From positions 2,910,001-2,974,000 of the forward strand of contig NZ_AP019807.1 of assembly GCF_007183175.1 (NCBI RefSeq): 64,000 bases of DNA, written 5' to 3'. The notes below the pieces were generated by a model. That model was not told the origin of the DNA. It saw only the letters and a list, made by a program, of their open reading frames with translations, and ran no database searches. This stretch comes from Microbulbifer sp. GL-2. Lineage in GTDB: Bacteria; Pseudomonadota; Gammaproteobacteria; Pseudomonadales; Cellvibrionaceae. Position 1 is the stretch's first letter; each line of letters opens with the position of its first letter. Positions 19,560-29,679 of the stretch are shown here, piece after piece. Made by a program: the position numbers and the translations under genes.

Positions 19560-21359
19560 TTGCGAACTCTCTTTATCTCCCTGCTTATCGGTTTTGCATT
19601 ACTGCCCATACAGCGGGCGGTAGCCATTCCTTTTTTCTCCAAACTGCCGGGTTTATCCCTGAATATGCAGGGAGATCCCCAGTTACAGGAAAACTTGAGT
19701 AAGGAACTCAAAGAGCTGCGTAAAAATAGCAGTGCCCTTGAGAGCTATACAGAGCCACAGGATATCGCTCACTATGAACGAGGTAACCTGGAAAAACTAT
19801 TGCGTGCGGAGGGGTATTACGATGCCACTGTGCGAGAGTCTGTGCTGGGCACTGAGATTGTTTATCAAGTGGTACCCGGCCCCCAGTATTTGATCAAGAG
19901 CCTGGATATTGAAATGCCGACAGGACTGCGTGCGGGATTTCCTGGATTGGCTATCTCGGTTGGAGATCCTCTCCAGGCTGATGAAGTGCTTGAGGGGGTG
20001 CAGAAAATTACCAGGTATCTCAATAATAATGCCTGCCTGCTCAACGTCGATGTCACGTACCAGGCCACAGTGATTCACCAGGAAGCTGCCGCGCGCCTTG
20101 TGTACCGTGTGGCGCCAAGCCCGGAAGTGATGGTCGGTGATGTCCAAATCCTCGGCGCCACTTCCATTGAGGAAGACTACCTACGTAGCAAGTTGAATAT
20201 TAATCCGGGCGATTGTTTCAGTCGCAGTAAACTGGATGCGGCGCAGCTGCGTTTGTTACGTACCAATCTAATTTCCAACGTGACCCACCATGTGTCGGAA
20301 CCCTACAGCGGCTTGGTTGATATCACCTTTATTGTGCAGGAACGCAACCATCGCACCATAACTTTTGGAGTGGGGTATACCTCTGATGAGGGCCCCGGAG
20401 TATCTGCCGGTTGGGAGCACCGCAATATTTTTCACCGTGGTGAAAAGCTGGAGGTGGGAAGCAAGGTTAATAAGGTCAAACAAACTCTGGAGAGCAAGCT
20501 GACCATTCCGCGCTTTTTTAGGGACAGACAGCGGTTTACCGCCAGCGTAGCTCTTACTGGTGAGGATGTGGATTCCTATCGTTCCAAGGCGTTAACTCTT
20601 AAGGGGCTTGTATCGCGTAAATTGAGCAAACACCGAACTATCAGTGCAGGGGCCGAACTGAAATTCAGTCGCGTGGATGAGAAAGTGGAAGGCGCTGTGG
20701 AAGACGGGGACCCGGATGAAAACTATCACCTGTTGGCATTCCCCCTCGGCTTTAAATTGAACACTACAGATAAACCGCTGGATGCCCGTCGCGGCGCTAC
20801 CTCGGCCCTGGAAATCAAACCTTATTTGGACTTGAACAATAACAGCACGTCTTTTGTAAAAAATACCTTGCAGCTGACTGCCTATAAAACGGCTAAGTCG
20901 GCGCGCTATGAACCAACCCTGGCTCTGCGAATTAAAGCTGGAGCCATTACCGGTGCAGATAATCTGGAACTTCCGGCGGATGAGCGCTTCTATGCTGGCG
21001 GCGGTGGTTCGGTGCGTGGGTATGGCTACCAGGAGTTGGGGCCACGTATTGTTGAGATTAATGAGGTCGGCGAGGAAACTTTATCAGACTCGATTGGTGG
21101 GCGCGGCCTCAGTGAAATCTCAATTGAAGGGCGCTTTCGTTTCACCGATACCTGGGGTGGGGTTTTGTTTTTAGATGGGGGTAACGCTTACGAAAATCCG
21201 AGCCCCAACTTTTCCGACCTTTTCTGGGGGACGGGTTTTGGAGTGCGCTATATCACTTCTTTTGCTCCCATTCGCTTCGACCTCGCTTTCCCATTAGACC
21301 GCCGCGACGGTGTGGATGATCGCTATCAGGTATACATCAGTCTGGGGCAAGCTTTCTGA
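19560..21359 (+). CDS. tamA: Translocation and assembly module subunit TamA (Omp85 family)
   Basis: 599 residues with a TTG start and a cleavable signal peptide (ends near RAVA-IP). The N-terminal half contains three POTRA-like modules. The C-terminal half is an Omp85/BamA-type beta barrel with the VRGYGY motif (GGGGSVRGYGYQELGP) and a terminal phenylalanine (SLGQAF). It is the outer-membrane partner of TamB. It overlaps tamB by one base (TGATG), so the two are translationally coupled. Confidence 0.93.
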   Translation: MRTLFISLLIGFALLPIQRAVAIPFFSKLPGLSLNMQGDPQLQENLSKELKELRKNSSALESYTEPQDIAHYERGNLEKLLRAEGYYDATVRESVLGTEIVYQVVPGPQYLIKSLDIEMPTGLRAGFPGLAISVGDPLQADEVLEGVQKITRYLNNNACLLNVDVTYQATVIHQEAAARLVYRVAPSPEVMVGDVQILGATSIEEDYLRSKLNINPGDCFSRSKLDAAQLRLLRTNLISNVTHHVSEPYSGLVDITFIVQERNHRTITFGVGYTSDEGPGVSAGWEHRNIFHRGEKLEVGSKVNKVKQTLESKLTIPRFFRDRQRFTASVALTGEDVDSYRSKALTLKGLVSRKLSKHRTISAGAELKFSRVDEKVEGAVEDGDPDENYHLLAFPLGFKLNTTDKPLDARRGATSALEIKPYLDLNNNSTSFVKNTLQLTAYKTAKSARYEPTLALRIKAGAITGADNLELPADERFYAGGGGSVRGYGYQELGPRIVEINEVGEETLSDSIGGRGLSEISIEGRFRFTDTWGGVLFLDGGNAYENPSPNFSDLFWGTGFGVRYITSFAPIRFDLAFPLDRRDGVDDRYQVYISLGQAF

Positions 21360-24300
21360 TGGACAAATTGGGCGTATTTGCACTGGGCTTTTTCCGTACT
21401 TTGGCTGCTCTATTACGCGGGCTGTGGCGTTCTCTAGGTAAGGGAGGTTCACTGATAACCGGCTTGTGTCTGTTGGTTGTGCTTTCGCTGATCTATTTCC
21501 TGGGCACAGAACCGGGGCGGGTCAGTCTTACCCGTGTGGCTTTTTACGGCGCGGAACAGGCAATTGATGGCCTCTCGATTGAGACTGAGGGAATGGGCAG
21601 TGAGCGCCTCGGCGCATGGTTTTTTGAGCGTCTTAGGGTCGACTTTCAGAGCAATACCCTGGCCGAAGGTCACCAGCTGGAAATGGAGCTTCAGAGTTTT
21701 TCCAGCAACCCTATCAATGTTGAGCGGGCCGTTGCCAAAGACCTTTTATTGAATCTCGATGTACTGGATGAACTGCTGCAGTCCCTGGTTGGAGCCGAGG
21801 AAGAAACAGCTCAAGTTGTAGAAGAGGAACCTGACAGCACAAAAGCCACGAGCTGGGAAGCTTTGCTGCCGAGATTTCGTGTTGGAGAATTGCAACTTGA
21901 GCGATTTCAGTTGATCAGTAGCAAAATAGCTGATATTCCTGCGATCTCTGTGCGCGGCAATACTTTGTACCGGTGGGAGGGTCAACCTACCCAATTGCAG
22001 CTGGAAGTCTGGGAATTAAATGGTGGCGAACTGCAGTTTATTGTCGAGGGACGTGAACGTCAGCCCGGTCGATTTATTTTGGATTTTTCTGCCAGTGAAA
22101 AGGCTCAGGGATTTGTTGGTCGCCAGTTGCACTTGCCAGCGGGGCAGGGGCTGGATGCGCACGGTAAAATTTCCCTGCGCCGCCGCGATAAGCAGGTTCA
22201 GGTTGATATAGAGTCGCTCACCTCTCCATTTTCCCAGCATAAGCTGGCGCTGACAGGCAGTCTGCTTATCGATCTATTCCCCTGGCGGCTGCACACCGAC
22301 GGTATCTGGCTGCAGGTGGACGGCAAGCGCAGCACCTTGTCCGGTAACATTAGTGCCGACAATATCTCCGCTGAGCTTCAGCTCAACCGCTTACCGGTGA
22401 CTCTTTCCCGTCCCTGGCAAAATGTACTTCACAGTGGTTGGTTCAGTGCAGATTTAGCTGTTTCCGGCACTCTGCCGCTGCCCAATATTTCCGGCCAGGT
22501 GAAATTGAATAGCAGTTATCGGGAGCAGCCCCTAGACCTTGAAGGCCGGGTAATTACCACCCAGGGGGTTATCCAGCTGGAGTCCCTGCAGCTGGAATTT
22601 GCCGGAGCACAGATTCGTACTGCCGGCGCTATAGATACTGAAAATAAAACCCTGGATTTGAGTGCGGCTGTGCAGGAGTTGGGAGTTGAGGAAATTCGTC
22701 GCCTTTTACTTTCCCTTCCGCAAACAGAGCAATTAAGAATTCCCGAAGACTTTTCCGGCACCCTGCACCAATTACAGCTAACCGCACAGGGACCTTGGGA
22801 TAACCCGGATTTGCAGGGAGACCTAAGTGCTGTATCCGCTTACCGAAATTTGCAAAATGAGTTGACGGCTGGAGTCAACGGTAACCTGAAGGGGCTAACG
22901 ATTACAGACTTTGCCCTAATGGGGGAAAAGTTAAATGTTCTTGGTGGTGGCACCATAGACCTTGAGGGCAAAGCGCTGAATTTGCAGCTGCAGGTAGATG
23001 TTCGCAATCTCAATCCCAATGAAGACCTCGGTCTTGCCTCTGCCAAGGGCGTAAGCTTGGGCCTGCAGGGGCAGGTAGGTGTGGAAGGCCCCTGGTCCAA
23101 TCCGCGCCTGAATGCCAGTCTGGAATCCGATGGCCTGGTTCACGAATACCGCTACAACCTGAAAGGCGATGCCAGCGGCAACCTGGAGAAGATTGATCTT
23201 CAGGGGTTACGCATCGAGTTATATGCCAACGGATCGGTGAACCACTTTGACATGGGCCAGTTCCGTGGCCCCCAATCGCCAGTGACTGTTCCGAGTATGG
23301 ATAAAGGCACAACATTGCCCGAGCAAAATGAGAGCCGCCTCACCTCACTTGCCGAGGAAGCTCAGCGCCTGGGGCGGCAGGGCATTGCCCTGATGGAAGC
23401 GGAGGGAGTACTTGAACCCAAACGGGATCAACTCCAGGTGGGGGTGAGTGCACGCAATCTGCCGTTAACCCTACTCGAAGTCACAGGGCTACCGCTACCA
23501 AATACCCTGGAAGGTGAGCTTAGCCTGGATGGTGAGGTCAAGGGAGCACTTACCAATCCCGAAGTACGCGCCAGCGTGCTGGCCCAGGGCGGCTATCGCC
23601 ATGAACCCTGGCAGCTGCAGGGCGCACTCGATTATGCAGATAAGAGCCTGGTTGTAGATGGGGTGGAGATTCTGTGGGCAGGGCGCAACCAGCTTCGGGC
23701 GCACGGCAGTCTCAACGAGCAGCGACTGGATTTGCAATTACAGGGCAGGGCTTCATTGGAGGATCTCTCGCCGGAGCTGCCATTTAATACTCCCGAGCAA
23801 GGTGATCTCATCCTGTACTCGAGTATCACCGGCAGCCCTCGTCAGCCACAGTTTGAAGGAGAGTTGCGTATCAGCAGCTATGCGTCAGGCCGTGAGCAGG
23901 GGCGTGCGCAGGTGCAACCACTCTCTATGACCCTGGAATGGCTTACAGAGGAGGGTGAACTGCAGGCATCTCTGATAGCCGACCACGGTAGCCGCCGTGC
24001 AATAAATAGCAACGCCAAGTTACTAATTTCGCCCATTTTTGAGCGTCTACTTGCCGATAGCCCGACGCAACCTGTGAGTGGGCTTCCACTGCAACTAGTT
24101 AGTAGTGGTACTGCGGACTTGTCAGTAATTGCGGAATTTATTGATCCCAGGGTACACGTGATGCATGGCCTGTTGAGCTTTTCAGCGGATGGTGCTGGTA
24201 CTTTGGGTGAGCCACGTCTCAATGGTGCGATAGAGCTGAGCGGGGCCAGTTATGAGCATCGCCCCAGCCATACGCGTATTAACAATATCGACTTTTATGC

Positions 24301-25372
24301 ACGCTTGACACCGGGGGAATGGCGTATCGAGAGAGGCAGTGCCACAGTTGTCGATGGCGGTACGATTAATTTGGGTGGGGCTGTATTTTTCCCTGAGCAA
24401 GCCGAGCCGCAGTTAAGTCTGAGTCTGAATCTGAATAGAGCACACCTACTAAATACCCCGGGAGTACGCGGCGCAATTTCCGGGGAGGCTACTCTGTCGG
24501 GCTCCACCCAGGATGCGCAAATCACTGGCCGCTTTACTCTGCGTCCACTGGCGGTGCAGATAGAGCAGTGGATTGGCAGTACCGTGCCTGAAATTCAGGT
24601 AGTGGAGGTCCAGGTGGATGGTCCTCAGGTGGAACGCGCGGCACCGCTGCTCAGTAAAATCAGTCTGGGAGTCGAGGTGGTGCTGGATCAGCAATCCTAT
24701 GTGCGGGGTCTAGGCCTTAACTCTCAATTGCGCGGGCAAGTAGATATTCGCGGAACTGCAGCCAAACCGGAAGCCTCGGGGGAGCTAACCATTGTGCGTG
24801 GTAGTTTTGACCTTCTGGGTAAGAAATTTAATCTGCAGGAAGGGGAGATCCGCTTTGAAAATAATGAAGTGGCGGTGTTTGTAGAAGGTGTCTACAGCTA
24901 TAGTGATGGCGAAATCACCGCAAATATTTCCGGCTCTGCAACAGACCTGGATATTACTTTCAGTTCAGATCCTTCGGCTTCCCAGGATGAAATTTTAGCG
25001 CAGTTGCTGTTTGGTAAGTCCTTATCGGCTATCTCGCCACTGCAAGCCGTGCGTTTGGTAAGTGTGGTGCGTAGCCTGCAAACCGGTCGAGCCGTGTTGG
25101 ACCCGGTAGCCAAAACTCGAGAATTACTGAAGCTTGATACGCTTAATATCGAGCAAGAAGGCGATGAGGGTGATGAATATGCCCTGAGCCTGGGCAAATA
25201 TATTACCAATCGAATTTATGTAGAGCTGCAGCGCAGCACCGATCCCTTAAGCCCCTGGCAAGCGGAAATGCAGATTGAATTGCGGGAAAAGCTTAACCTG
25301 GAATTCAAAACTGCTGATGATGGAGACAGTGGATCTGGCAGTGTAGAGTTACAGTGGAAGAAGGATTATTAA
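21359..25372 (+). CDS. tamB: Translocation and assembly module subunit TamB (AsmA-like lipid-transfer bridge)
   Basis: 1337 residues. One N-terminal transmembrane helix (about 30-50) anchors it in the inner membrane. A long repetitive beta-rich AsmA-like region crosses the periplasm. The C-terminal DUF490/TamB domain is recognisable (RGLGLNSQLRGQVDIRGTA, GSFDLLGKKFNLQEGEI, SQDEILAQLLFGKSLSAISPLQA). With TamA it serves outer-membrane protein assembly and/or phospholipid transfer. Confidence 0.93.
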   Translation: MDKLGVFALGFFRTLAALLRGLWRSLGKGGSLITGLCLLVVLSLIYFLGTEPGRVSLTRVAFYGAEQAIDGLSIETEGMGSERLGAWFFERLRVDFQSNTLAEGHQLEMELQSFSSNPINVERAVAKDLLLNLDVLDELLQSLVGAEEETAQVVEEEPDSTKATSWEALLPRFRVGELQLERFQLISSKIADIPAISVRGNTLYRWEGQPTQLQLEVWELNGGELQFIVEGRERQPGRFILDFSASEKAQGFVGRQLHLPAGQGLDAHGKISLRRRDKQVQVDIESLTSPFSQHKLALTGSLLIDLFPWRLHTDGIWLQVDGKRSTLSGNISADNISAELQLNRLPVTLSRPWQNVLHSGWFSADLAVSGTLPLPNISGQVKLNSSYREQPLDLEGRVITTQGVIQLESLQLEFAGAQIRTAGAIDTENKTLDLSAAVQELGVEEIRRLLLSLPQTEQLRIPEDFSGTLHQLQLTAQGPWDNPDLQGDLSAVSAYRNLQNELTAGVNGNLKGLTITDFALMGEKLNVLGGGTIDLEGKALNLQLQVDVRNLNPNEDLGLASAKGVSLGLQGQVGVEGPWSNPRLNASLESDGLVHEYRYNLKGDASGNLEKIDLQGLRIELYANGSVNHFDMGQFRGPQSPVTVPSMDKGTTLPEQNESRLTSLAEEAQRLGRQGIALMEAEGVLEPKRDQLQVGVSARNLPLTLLEVTGLPLPNTLEGELSLDGEVKGALTNPEVRASVLAQGGYRHEPWQLQGALDYADKSLVVDGVEILWAGRNQLRAHGSLNEQRLDLQLQGRASLEDLSPELPFNTPEQGDLILYSSITGSPRQPQFEGELRISSYASGREQGRAQVQPLSMTLEWLTEEGELQASLIADHGSRRAINSNAKLLISPIFERLLADSPTQPVSGLPLQLVSSGTADLSVIAEFIDPRVHVMHGLLSFSADGAGTLGEPRLNGAIELSGASYEHRPSHTRINNIDFYARLTPGEWRIERGSATVVDGGTINLGGAVFFPEQAEPQLSLSLNLNRAHLLNTPGVRGAISGEATLSGSTQDAQITGRFTLRPLAVQIEQWIGSTVPEIQVVEVQVDGPQVERAAPLLSKISLGVEVVLDQQSYVRGLGLNSQLRGQVDIRGTAAKPEASGELTIVRGSFDLLGKKFNLQEGEIRFENNEVAVFVEGVYSYSDGEITANISGSATDLDITFSSDPSASQDEILAQLLFGKSLSAISPLQAVRLVSVVRSLQTGRAVLDPVAKTRELLKLDTLNIEQEGDEGDEYALSLGKYITNRIYVELQRSTDPLSPWQAEMQIELREKLNLEFKTADDGDSGSGSVELQWKKDY

Positions 25373-25488
25373 TTAATACATAGGTAAACCACCGCCTCTG
25401 ACGGTGAGGCTTGACTAGGCTCTGCCGTTCCGGCGCGCAGAGTAAAAATGTGGCCTCTATGAACCAGCAAGCTCTATAAGAAGGCCAT

Positions 25489-25715
25489 ATGCGAGATTGG
25501 CAGTGCCAAGCTTATTACAGGTACCATGTGGTATTTGTACCCGTGTACCAAAAAAGCGTTATTTGGGACATTGAGGCGAGAGGTTGAATTATTATTTCGA
25601 GCGTTATGCCATCAAAAGGACATTGAGCTTGTTGAAGGGTACGTAATGAGGGATCACATCCATATGTTGTAAATGATTCCTCCGAAGTTCAGTGTTTCTA
25701 ATGCGGTTGGATGTT
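25489..25715 (+). pseudogene. IS200/IS605-family TnpA transposase remnant
   Basis: Reading with one frameshift gives YRYHVVFVPVYQK..., then FGTLRREVELLFRALCHQK, GYVMRDHIHML, stop, MIPPKFSVSNAVG. These match the conserved Y1-type HUH transposase order: the YHVVF start, the DHIHML HUH pair, and the IPPK(Y/F)SV segment. A frameshift near 25562, an in-frame TAA at about 25671 and loss of the catalytic C-terminal part make it dead. It marks the start of the accessory island just after tamB. Confidence 0.85.
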
Positions 25716-25896
25716 GATTTTTACAAACTTAAGAGGCTGTATGTGATTTACCAATACTGGTGAGAATTGCTATTTCAATAATAAAATTATTGAAATAGCT
25801 GTTTAGTATGAAATTTCTACTTCTTAAACGGATCAGATGTACCATATTATATGGGGTTGACACTGCTAGAGTAGATCAGGTAGTAATTACTATGCG

Positions 25897-26226
25897 TCAG
25901 TTCACTTTAATATTGCCATGCTGTGCCTGAGTTACTACTGTATATGGTAAAACAACTGTATCCGCTGCTACTGAAAAAACTGCATCTATAGCCACGAAGG
26001 GGACATTATTAAGTGTCGAACCATGATTTACCGTTTCGCTAGGTTCACTGTTCATTAAGCAGAAGGAATAAGAAGCCCCACTGTAAACTCTTGGAATGCT
26101 TTCACAATAGCTTTTGTGCCCTCTATGAGTAATATCTATCTGGTTATCCTTCGGGTTTATTGTCTTTACTGTGGCACATGAGATGCAAACTAGAGATACT
26201 GATATTAAATAAATTATATTTTTCAC
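25897..26226 (-). CDS. YceK/YidQ-like (DUF1375) lipoprotein
   Basis: 109 residues. It has a signal peptide with lipobox (LVCISCATV, Cys near 17) and the family core CESIPRVYSGASYSFC, followed by a VAADTVVLPYTV-type ending. Small outer-membrane lipoproteins of this family have no defined function. It lies between two transposon remnants. No attC-like sequence adjoins it, so it is probably not an integron cassette. Confidence 0.8.
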   Translation of the reverse strand: MKNIIYLISVSLVCISCATVKTINPKDNQIDITHRGHKSYCESIPRVYSGASYSFCLMNSEPSETVNHGSTLNNVPFVAIDAVFSVAADTVVLPYTVVTQAQHGNIKVN

Positions 26227-26673
26227 TAGCTATTCCTTAGTTAATGTTATCTGTGGGGTTAATATAGAAAGTAATTGGTAAGGTTGGTTCCATTGTGTAT
26301 GTTTTAATAGCGTTATAGTAAATTATGAATGAGTGGGTGTCCAAATTTTCATAGCCCAACAATGGTGATTTAGGGGTATTTATTCAGGTGGCATTTGTTT
26401 TTTTAGATTAGGGGGCTGTACCATAAATTGAGCGAATATCAACGTTGCTGGTGGTTCCGTGCGAACAAAGAGTGATAACTTTCTTGATGGTAATTTCTAA
26501 CAAATTTATCATGAACTCTAATGGAGCTAAAGAGATTGGAGGCTAGTTCTCGTCTTCGATATCTATATATATCTACTCACGGGGAAGTTTGGGGAGTGTT
26601 GTTTTAGTTGGTATTATTACTGATTTCAAAAGTCATCCAGAAATCTCGCTCGTAGGATTGAATAAGTTGGATT
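26227..26673. other. AT-rich region without a recognised gene
   Basis: About 450 bp between the YceK-like gene and the IS481-family element. No coding frame, attC palindrome or RNA was recognised. Confidence 0.45.
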
Positions 26674-27795
26674 AGTTCAGACCAAATCTGAAACATTCTC
26701 TTGAAAAAGAGGGGTTTACCGGTTTTGATGAAGGTGCCTAAACCTATAAGCAAAACCAAGGATAAACCCCATGATCCATACTAATGATCGCATTATCAAA
26801 CACAAGACCGTATTGTTCAATCTGGCAGAAGAACTTGGCAATATCTCCAAAGCTTGCAAGATGCTTGGTGTATCGAGAGACACTTTCTATCGGTACCAGG
26901 AAGCCGTTTCAAGTGGTGGCGTGGATGCCCTTCTTGAGAAGAATCGCCGGCTACCTAACCACAAAACCGTGTTGACGCTGTCATTAAAGAGGTCGTCTTG
27001 GCTTATGCCCTCCAGGAACCCGCCCATGGACAGGTATGCGTTTCCAATGAACTACGTAAACGCGGTGTATTTGTGTCCTCTAGTGGCGTTCGGAGCATCT
27101 GGCTGCGGCATGACCTGGCCAACTTCAAATTACGATTAAAAGCGCTTGAGGCCAAGGTGGCTGAGGAGGGGGCTGATTCTCACAGAATCGCAGGTTCAGG
27201 CCTTGGAGAGAAAGCGGCATGATAATGAAGCCTATGGTGAAATTGACACTCAACATCCAGGCTATCTAGGCTCGCAGGATACCTTCTATGTAGGAAAACT
27301 TAAGGGAGTTGGGCGTGTTTACCAGCAAACCTATGTCGATACCTATGCAAAAGTGGCTCACTGCAAGCTGTATACCACCAAAACACCAATCACTGCAGCA
27401 GACCTTCTGAATGACCATGGTACAGAATATTGTGGCAAGCTGGAGCAACATGATTATCAGTTATATCTAAGTGTGAACGAAATAGAACACACCAAGACAT
27501 CCACAAACCAACGGTATCTGTGAGCGATTCCATAAAACTATTTTACAGGAATTCTACCAACCATCATTGCGTCGCAAGATCTATGGATCAATAGAAGAGC
27601 TACAAAAGGATCTGGACGAATGGCTCATCTATTATAATAATGATCGCACCCAACAAGGTAAGAAGTGTTGTGGCCGCACACCGATGGCAACACTTGACGA
27701 TGGAAAAAGCATCTGAAAGGAAAAATTTGTAAACTGAATTTGACCTGACAGAACACTTTCTGAAAAACCGGTAACTGTCAGGTTAAGTCTGAACT
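26674..27795 (+). mobile_element. IS481-family insertion sequence (decayed)
   Basis: Imperfect terminal inverted repeats are visible. The left end starts agttcagaccaaatctgaaa (26674) and the right end, read inward from 27795, is agttcagacttaacctgaca. Both continue into a similar taccggttttt-type subterminal segment. About 1.12 kb, with a frameshifted transposase inside. No clear target duplication was found. The right end cuts into the attC of the 27812 gene, so it was inserted into, or deleted into, the left edge of the cassette array. Confidence 0.8.
26771..27716 (+). pseudogene. IS481-family transposase, multiply frameshifted and internally deleted
   Basis: It is readable in four consecutive frame segments: an N-terminal HTH (ISKACKMLGVSRDTFYRYQEA), a middle part (PAHGQVCVSNELRKRG), a DDE part (GYLGSQDTFYVGKLKGVGRVYQQTYVDTYAKVA) and a C-terminal part (CERFHKTILQEFYQ ... 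EEWLIYYNNDR-like). Compared with what the family normally shows, sequence is missing between LLND and HGTEYCG (one catalytic Asp region) and between HTKTS and CERFHKT. It is therefore inactive. Confidence 0.85.
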
Positions 27796-27811
27796 TCTAC
27801 ATGTTAAGGCG

Positions 27812-28420
27812 TTAGCCAAAATTGGTGTCCATTATCTCTCTATCGTAGTCGAGAAGATAGGAATTAAACTTCTTGTATAGCTGAGACAGCATGGCCGTGT
27901 TGCCAATAACGTCCATACCTCGATCATCATAAGGCCAAACTTCAACTCCTTTAGATAGATCAAAGAGGTAGATGTTTACTTGCGGACATGGCTTGACACC
28001 TAAGTCTTGTGCCATGCTGCACCAAAGTAGTTTCTTCAAACTTGATTTGGGTAGCTTTACCGCAACTGTATGCCAGTAATCTTCGTTTTCGTCCTCAATC
28101 CAGTCCTCATCTACCGCTACACGCTCAAACCAGTGCTCTTTATCTCTCTCAGGAAATAATCCGATATCTCTAAGCTCACGAAAAGTGGAGATAGATGAAA
28201 CTAGGGGTTCGTCACTAAAAATACGGTAACAGGCAACAATTTCTTTATCGAATATATCTTCACATATTTCGTGAGATTTACGTAATGCCAAGTCAAATTG
28301 ATCGAGCCAATCTCCGCCTAAGGAAAGCTCAAAACGAAGACCTTTATCGTGGGAATAGAACAAAGGTCTTTCGAAAGCTTTTCCGGAAAATTGAGACTGG
28401 ATAGATTCTCGAATATTCAT
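27812..28420 (-). CDS. DUF3885-like cassette protein
   Basis: About 202 residues, starting at the ATG at 28420 (MNIRESIQ). An open frame extends 22 codons upstream but only translates the neighbouring attC palindrome. The C-terminal segment VWPYDDRGMDVIGNTAMLSQLYKKFNSYLLDYDRE is the recognisable DUF3885 signature. Acidic and cytosolic, of unknown function. The stop codon lies in gcgttagcc, the R'' end of its own attC, whose other half is lost at the IS481 junction (27795). It is the last cassette on the left. Confidence 0.75.
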   Translation of the reverse strand: MNIRESIQSQFSGKAFERPLFYSHDKGLRFELSLGGDWLDQFDLALRKSHEICEDIFDKEIVACYRIFSDEPLVSSISTFRELRDIGLFPERDKEHWFERVAVDEDWIEDENEDYWHTVAVKLPKSSLKKLLWCSMAQDLGVKPCPQVNIYLFDLSKGVEVWPYDDRGMDVIGNTAMLSQLYKKFNSYLLDYDREIMDTNFG

Positions 28421-28424
28421 CGTA

Positions 28425-28515
28425 GCCTTAATGTCGCCAACACAGCCGAATGTAGCAGCGAAGCTGTGAAATGTAGGTCCAGCCACGAAGTGGCCCTTTG
28501 ATTGTTTTGTTATGC
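28425..28515 (-). repeat. attC-like recombination site
   Basis: It follows the 28517 gene stop on the minus strand: gcataacaaaac (R'') ... cacagc/gctgtg and ccac/gtgg palindromes ... ggcgacattaagg (degenerate R'). Its position between the stop of one gene and the start of the next, and its imperfect palindromy, fit an integron attC. The right-end core is weaker than in the other sites. Confidence 0.6.
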
Positions 28516-28516
28516 A

Positions 28517-28945
28517 TTATTTATATGCATCCAAGTTTAACAGAATAATCATTGGAGAAATTCCTTGCGAGCCACCATAGACAGTCGAAATATAGGCACT
28601 GTGAAGATCTGAATCACTTAAGCAGAGCCCATCTATTCTTACACTTCGGCCATCTGGACGGGAAGGCAAAGCTACTTGGGTACCTTTTGACGCCAATTGC
28701 CAACCCCTAGTTTTCTCCGATACCACCTTATACGTGGCCGACCAGAACTTACGTTCACCTAATTCGCTAAAGTGTAACTTGCTGGGTAGTGAGATTCTGA
28801 ATTTATGGCACCCCCCACTTTGGTTAGGCTCCGAATTAATAGAGATGCCCCTTTTCTCAGAAATCTCTCGGGGCACCTCTTCCCAGCCGATAGCAAAGCT
28901 CATACTTGCAAAGAGAAATAATTTAAAAAATATAATCAGTTTCAC
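28517..28945 (-). CDS. Exported hypothetical cassette protein
   Basis: 142 residues with an N-terminal signal peptide (about 1-18, cleavage near SFA-IG). The mature part contains one cysteine pair (GGCHKF and GLCLSD) and a beta-rich composition. Not recognised. It is a single-gene cassette whose stop codon sits in the attC R'' end and whose start follows a second attC remnant. Confidence 0.7.
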   Translation of the reverse strand: MKLIIFFKLFLFASMSFAIGWEEVPREISEKRGISINSEPNQSGGCHKFRISLPSKLHFSELGERKFWSATYKVVSEKTRGWQLASKGTQVALPSRPDGRSVRIDGLCLSDSDLHSAYISTVYGGSQGISPMIILLNLDAYK

Positions 28946-28956
28946 TATTCCTCCTG

Positions 28957-29021
28957 ATGCATAATACCCAAATCAGCAGTCCGAAAATCCGCAGTCTTTG
29001 TGGATCCGCTGTATTTTCTTG
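28957..29021 (-). repeat. attC-like half-site interrupted by group II intron copy 1
   Basis: Minus strand: core-like attatgc at 28957-28963, then palindromic agtccgaaaatccgc-type sequence up to ttttcttg at 29021, where the intron begins. The expected R'' (cttgtta) is replaced by cttg followed by intron sequence. Confidence 0.55.
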
Positions 29022-29666
29022 GTACGCCCAGCATGGGTGTGGATTAATGGGGTGAATGTCTCCTATAGGATGATCACCGTTTAATGGGTTTCATTAAATG
29101 CTAACTACTAGCGAATGGCAACTGTAATACCGTGAGGTCTTGTGGAGAGGAAGCCGCTAGCAAGATACGAGCTGACGAACAGAAACATCCTATAAGGTTT
29201 AGCCTTGCAAGCAAGATGGCCAAGGATGCCGAAGCCATGCGATCTAATGGGTAGAGTAAATGATACATTTTTGTAGTGAAAGTTCACTCTCTTATCTGGG
29301 GAGATCTGTTTAACTTGCTGCTATGAAGCTGTCAGCGTGGCCGCTGACTCATAAGTAGGCCCAACCCGCTAGCCACCATCGCCTCGGTCAGTAATGGCCA
29401 AGGTGATTAAACAGATATCAGCAATTAATACCTTGGATAGGGTGAAGACCTGAACCTAAATCCACGAGTTAAAAGACAGGGCTAGCCTACCGATATATTG
29501 CCAGCAGGATATAAAATTGACGTACCGCACTGCCATGACACTCAACTCAAATGAAAAGCTGCTCAACGCTATCGTTGGGTAGAGATTCATTACGGATAGG
29601 GAACCGCCCATTGCGGACACGTACGATGGGTGGTGTAGGGGCCGGTAGCTAGATACTACCGGCTAC
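29022..29666 (+). mobile_element. Group II intron relic, ORF-less, copy 1 (attC-targeting class C candidate)
   Basis: The 5' end gtacgcccagcatgggtg resembles the GUGYG start plus domain I of bacterial group II introns (agcatgggtg, aatggggtgaatgtctcc). Near the 3' end is a domain V-like hairpin: gaaccgcccat (29601-29611) pairing with atgggtggt (29626-29634). A domain VI-like hairpin gccggtag/ctaccggc (29641-29663) follows. The middle, where a reverse transcriptase should be, is short and non-coding. It is opposite in direction to the cassette genes, as reported for group IIC introns that enter attC sites. Confidence 0.75.
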
Positions 29667-29679
29667 ACGATTTAGAGCC

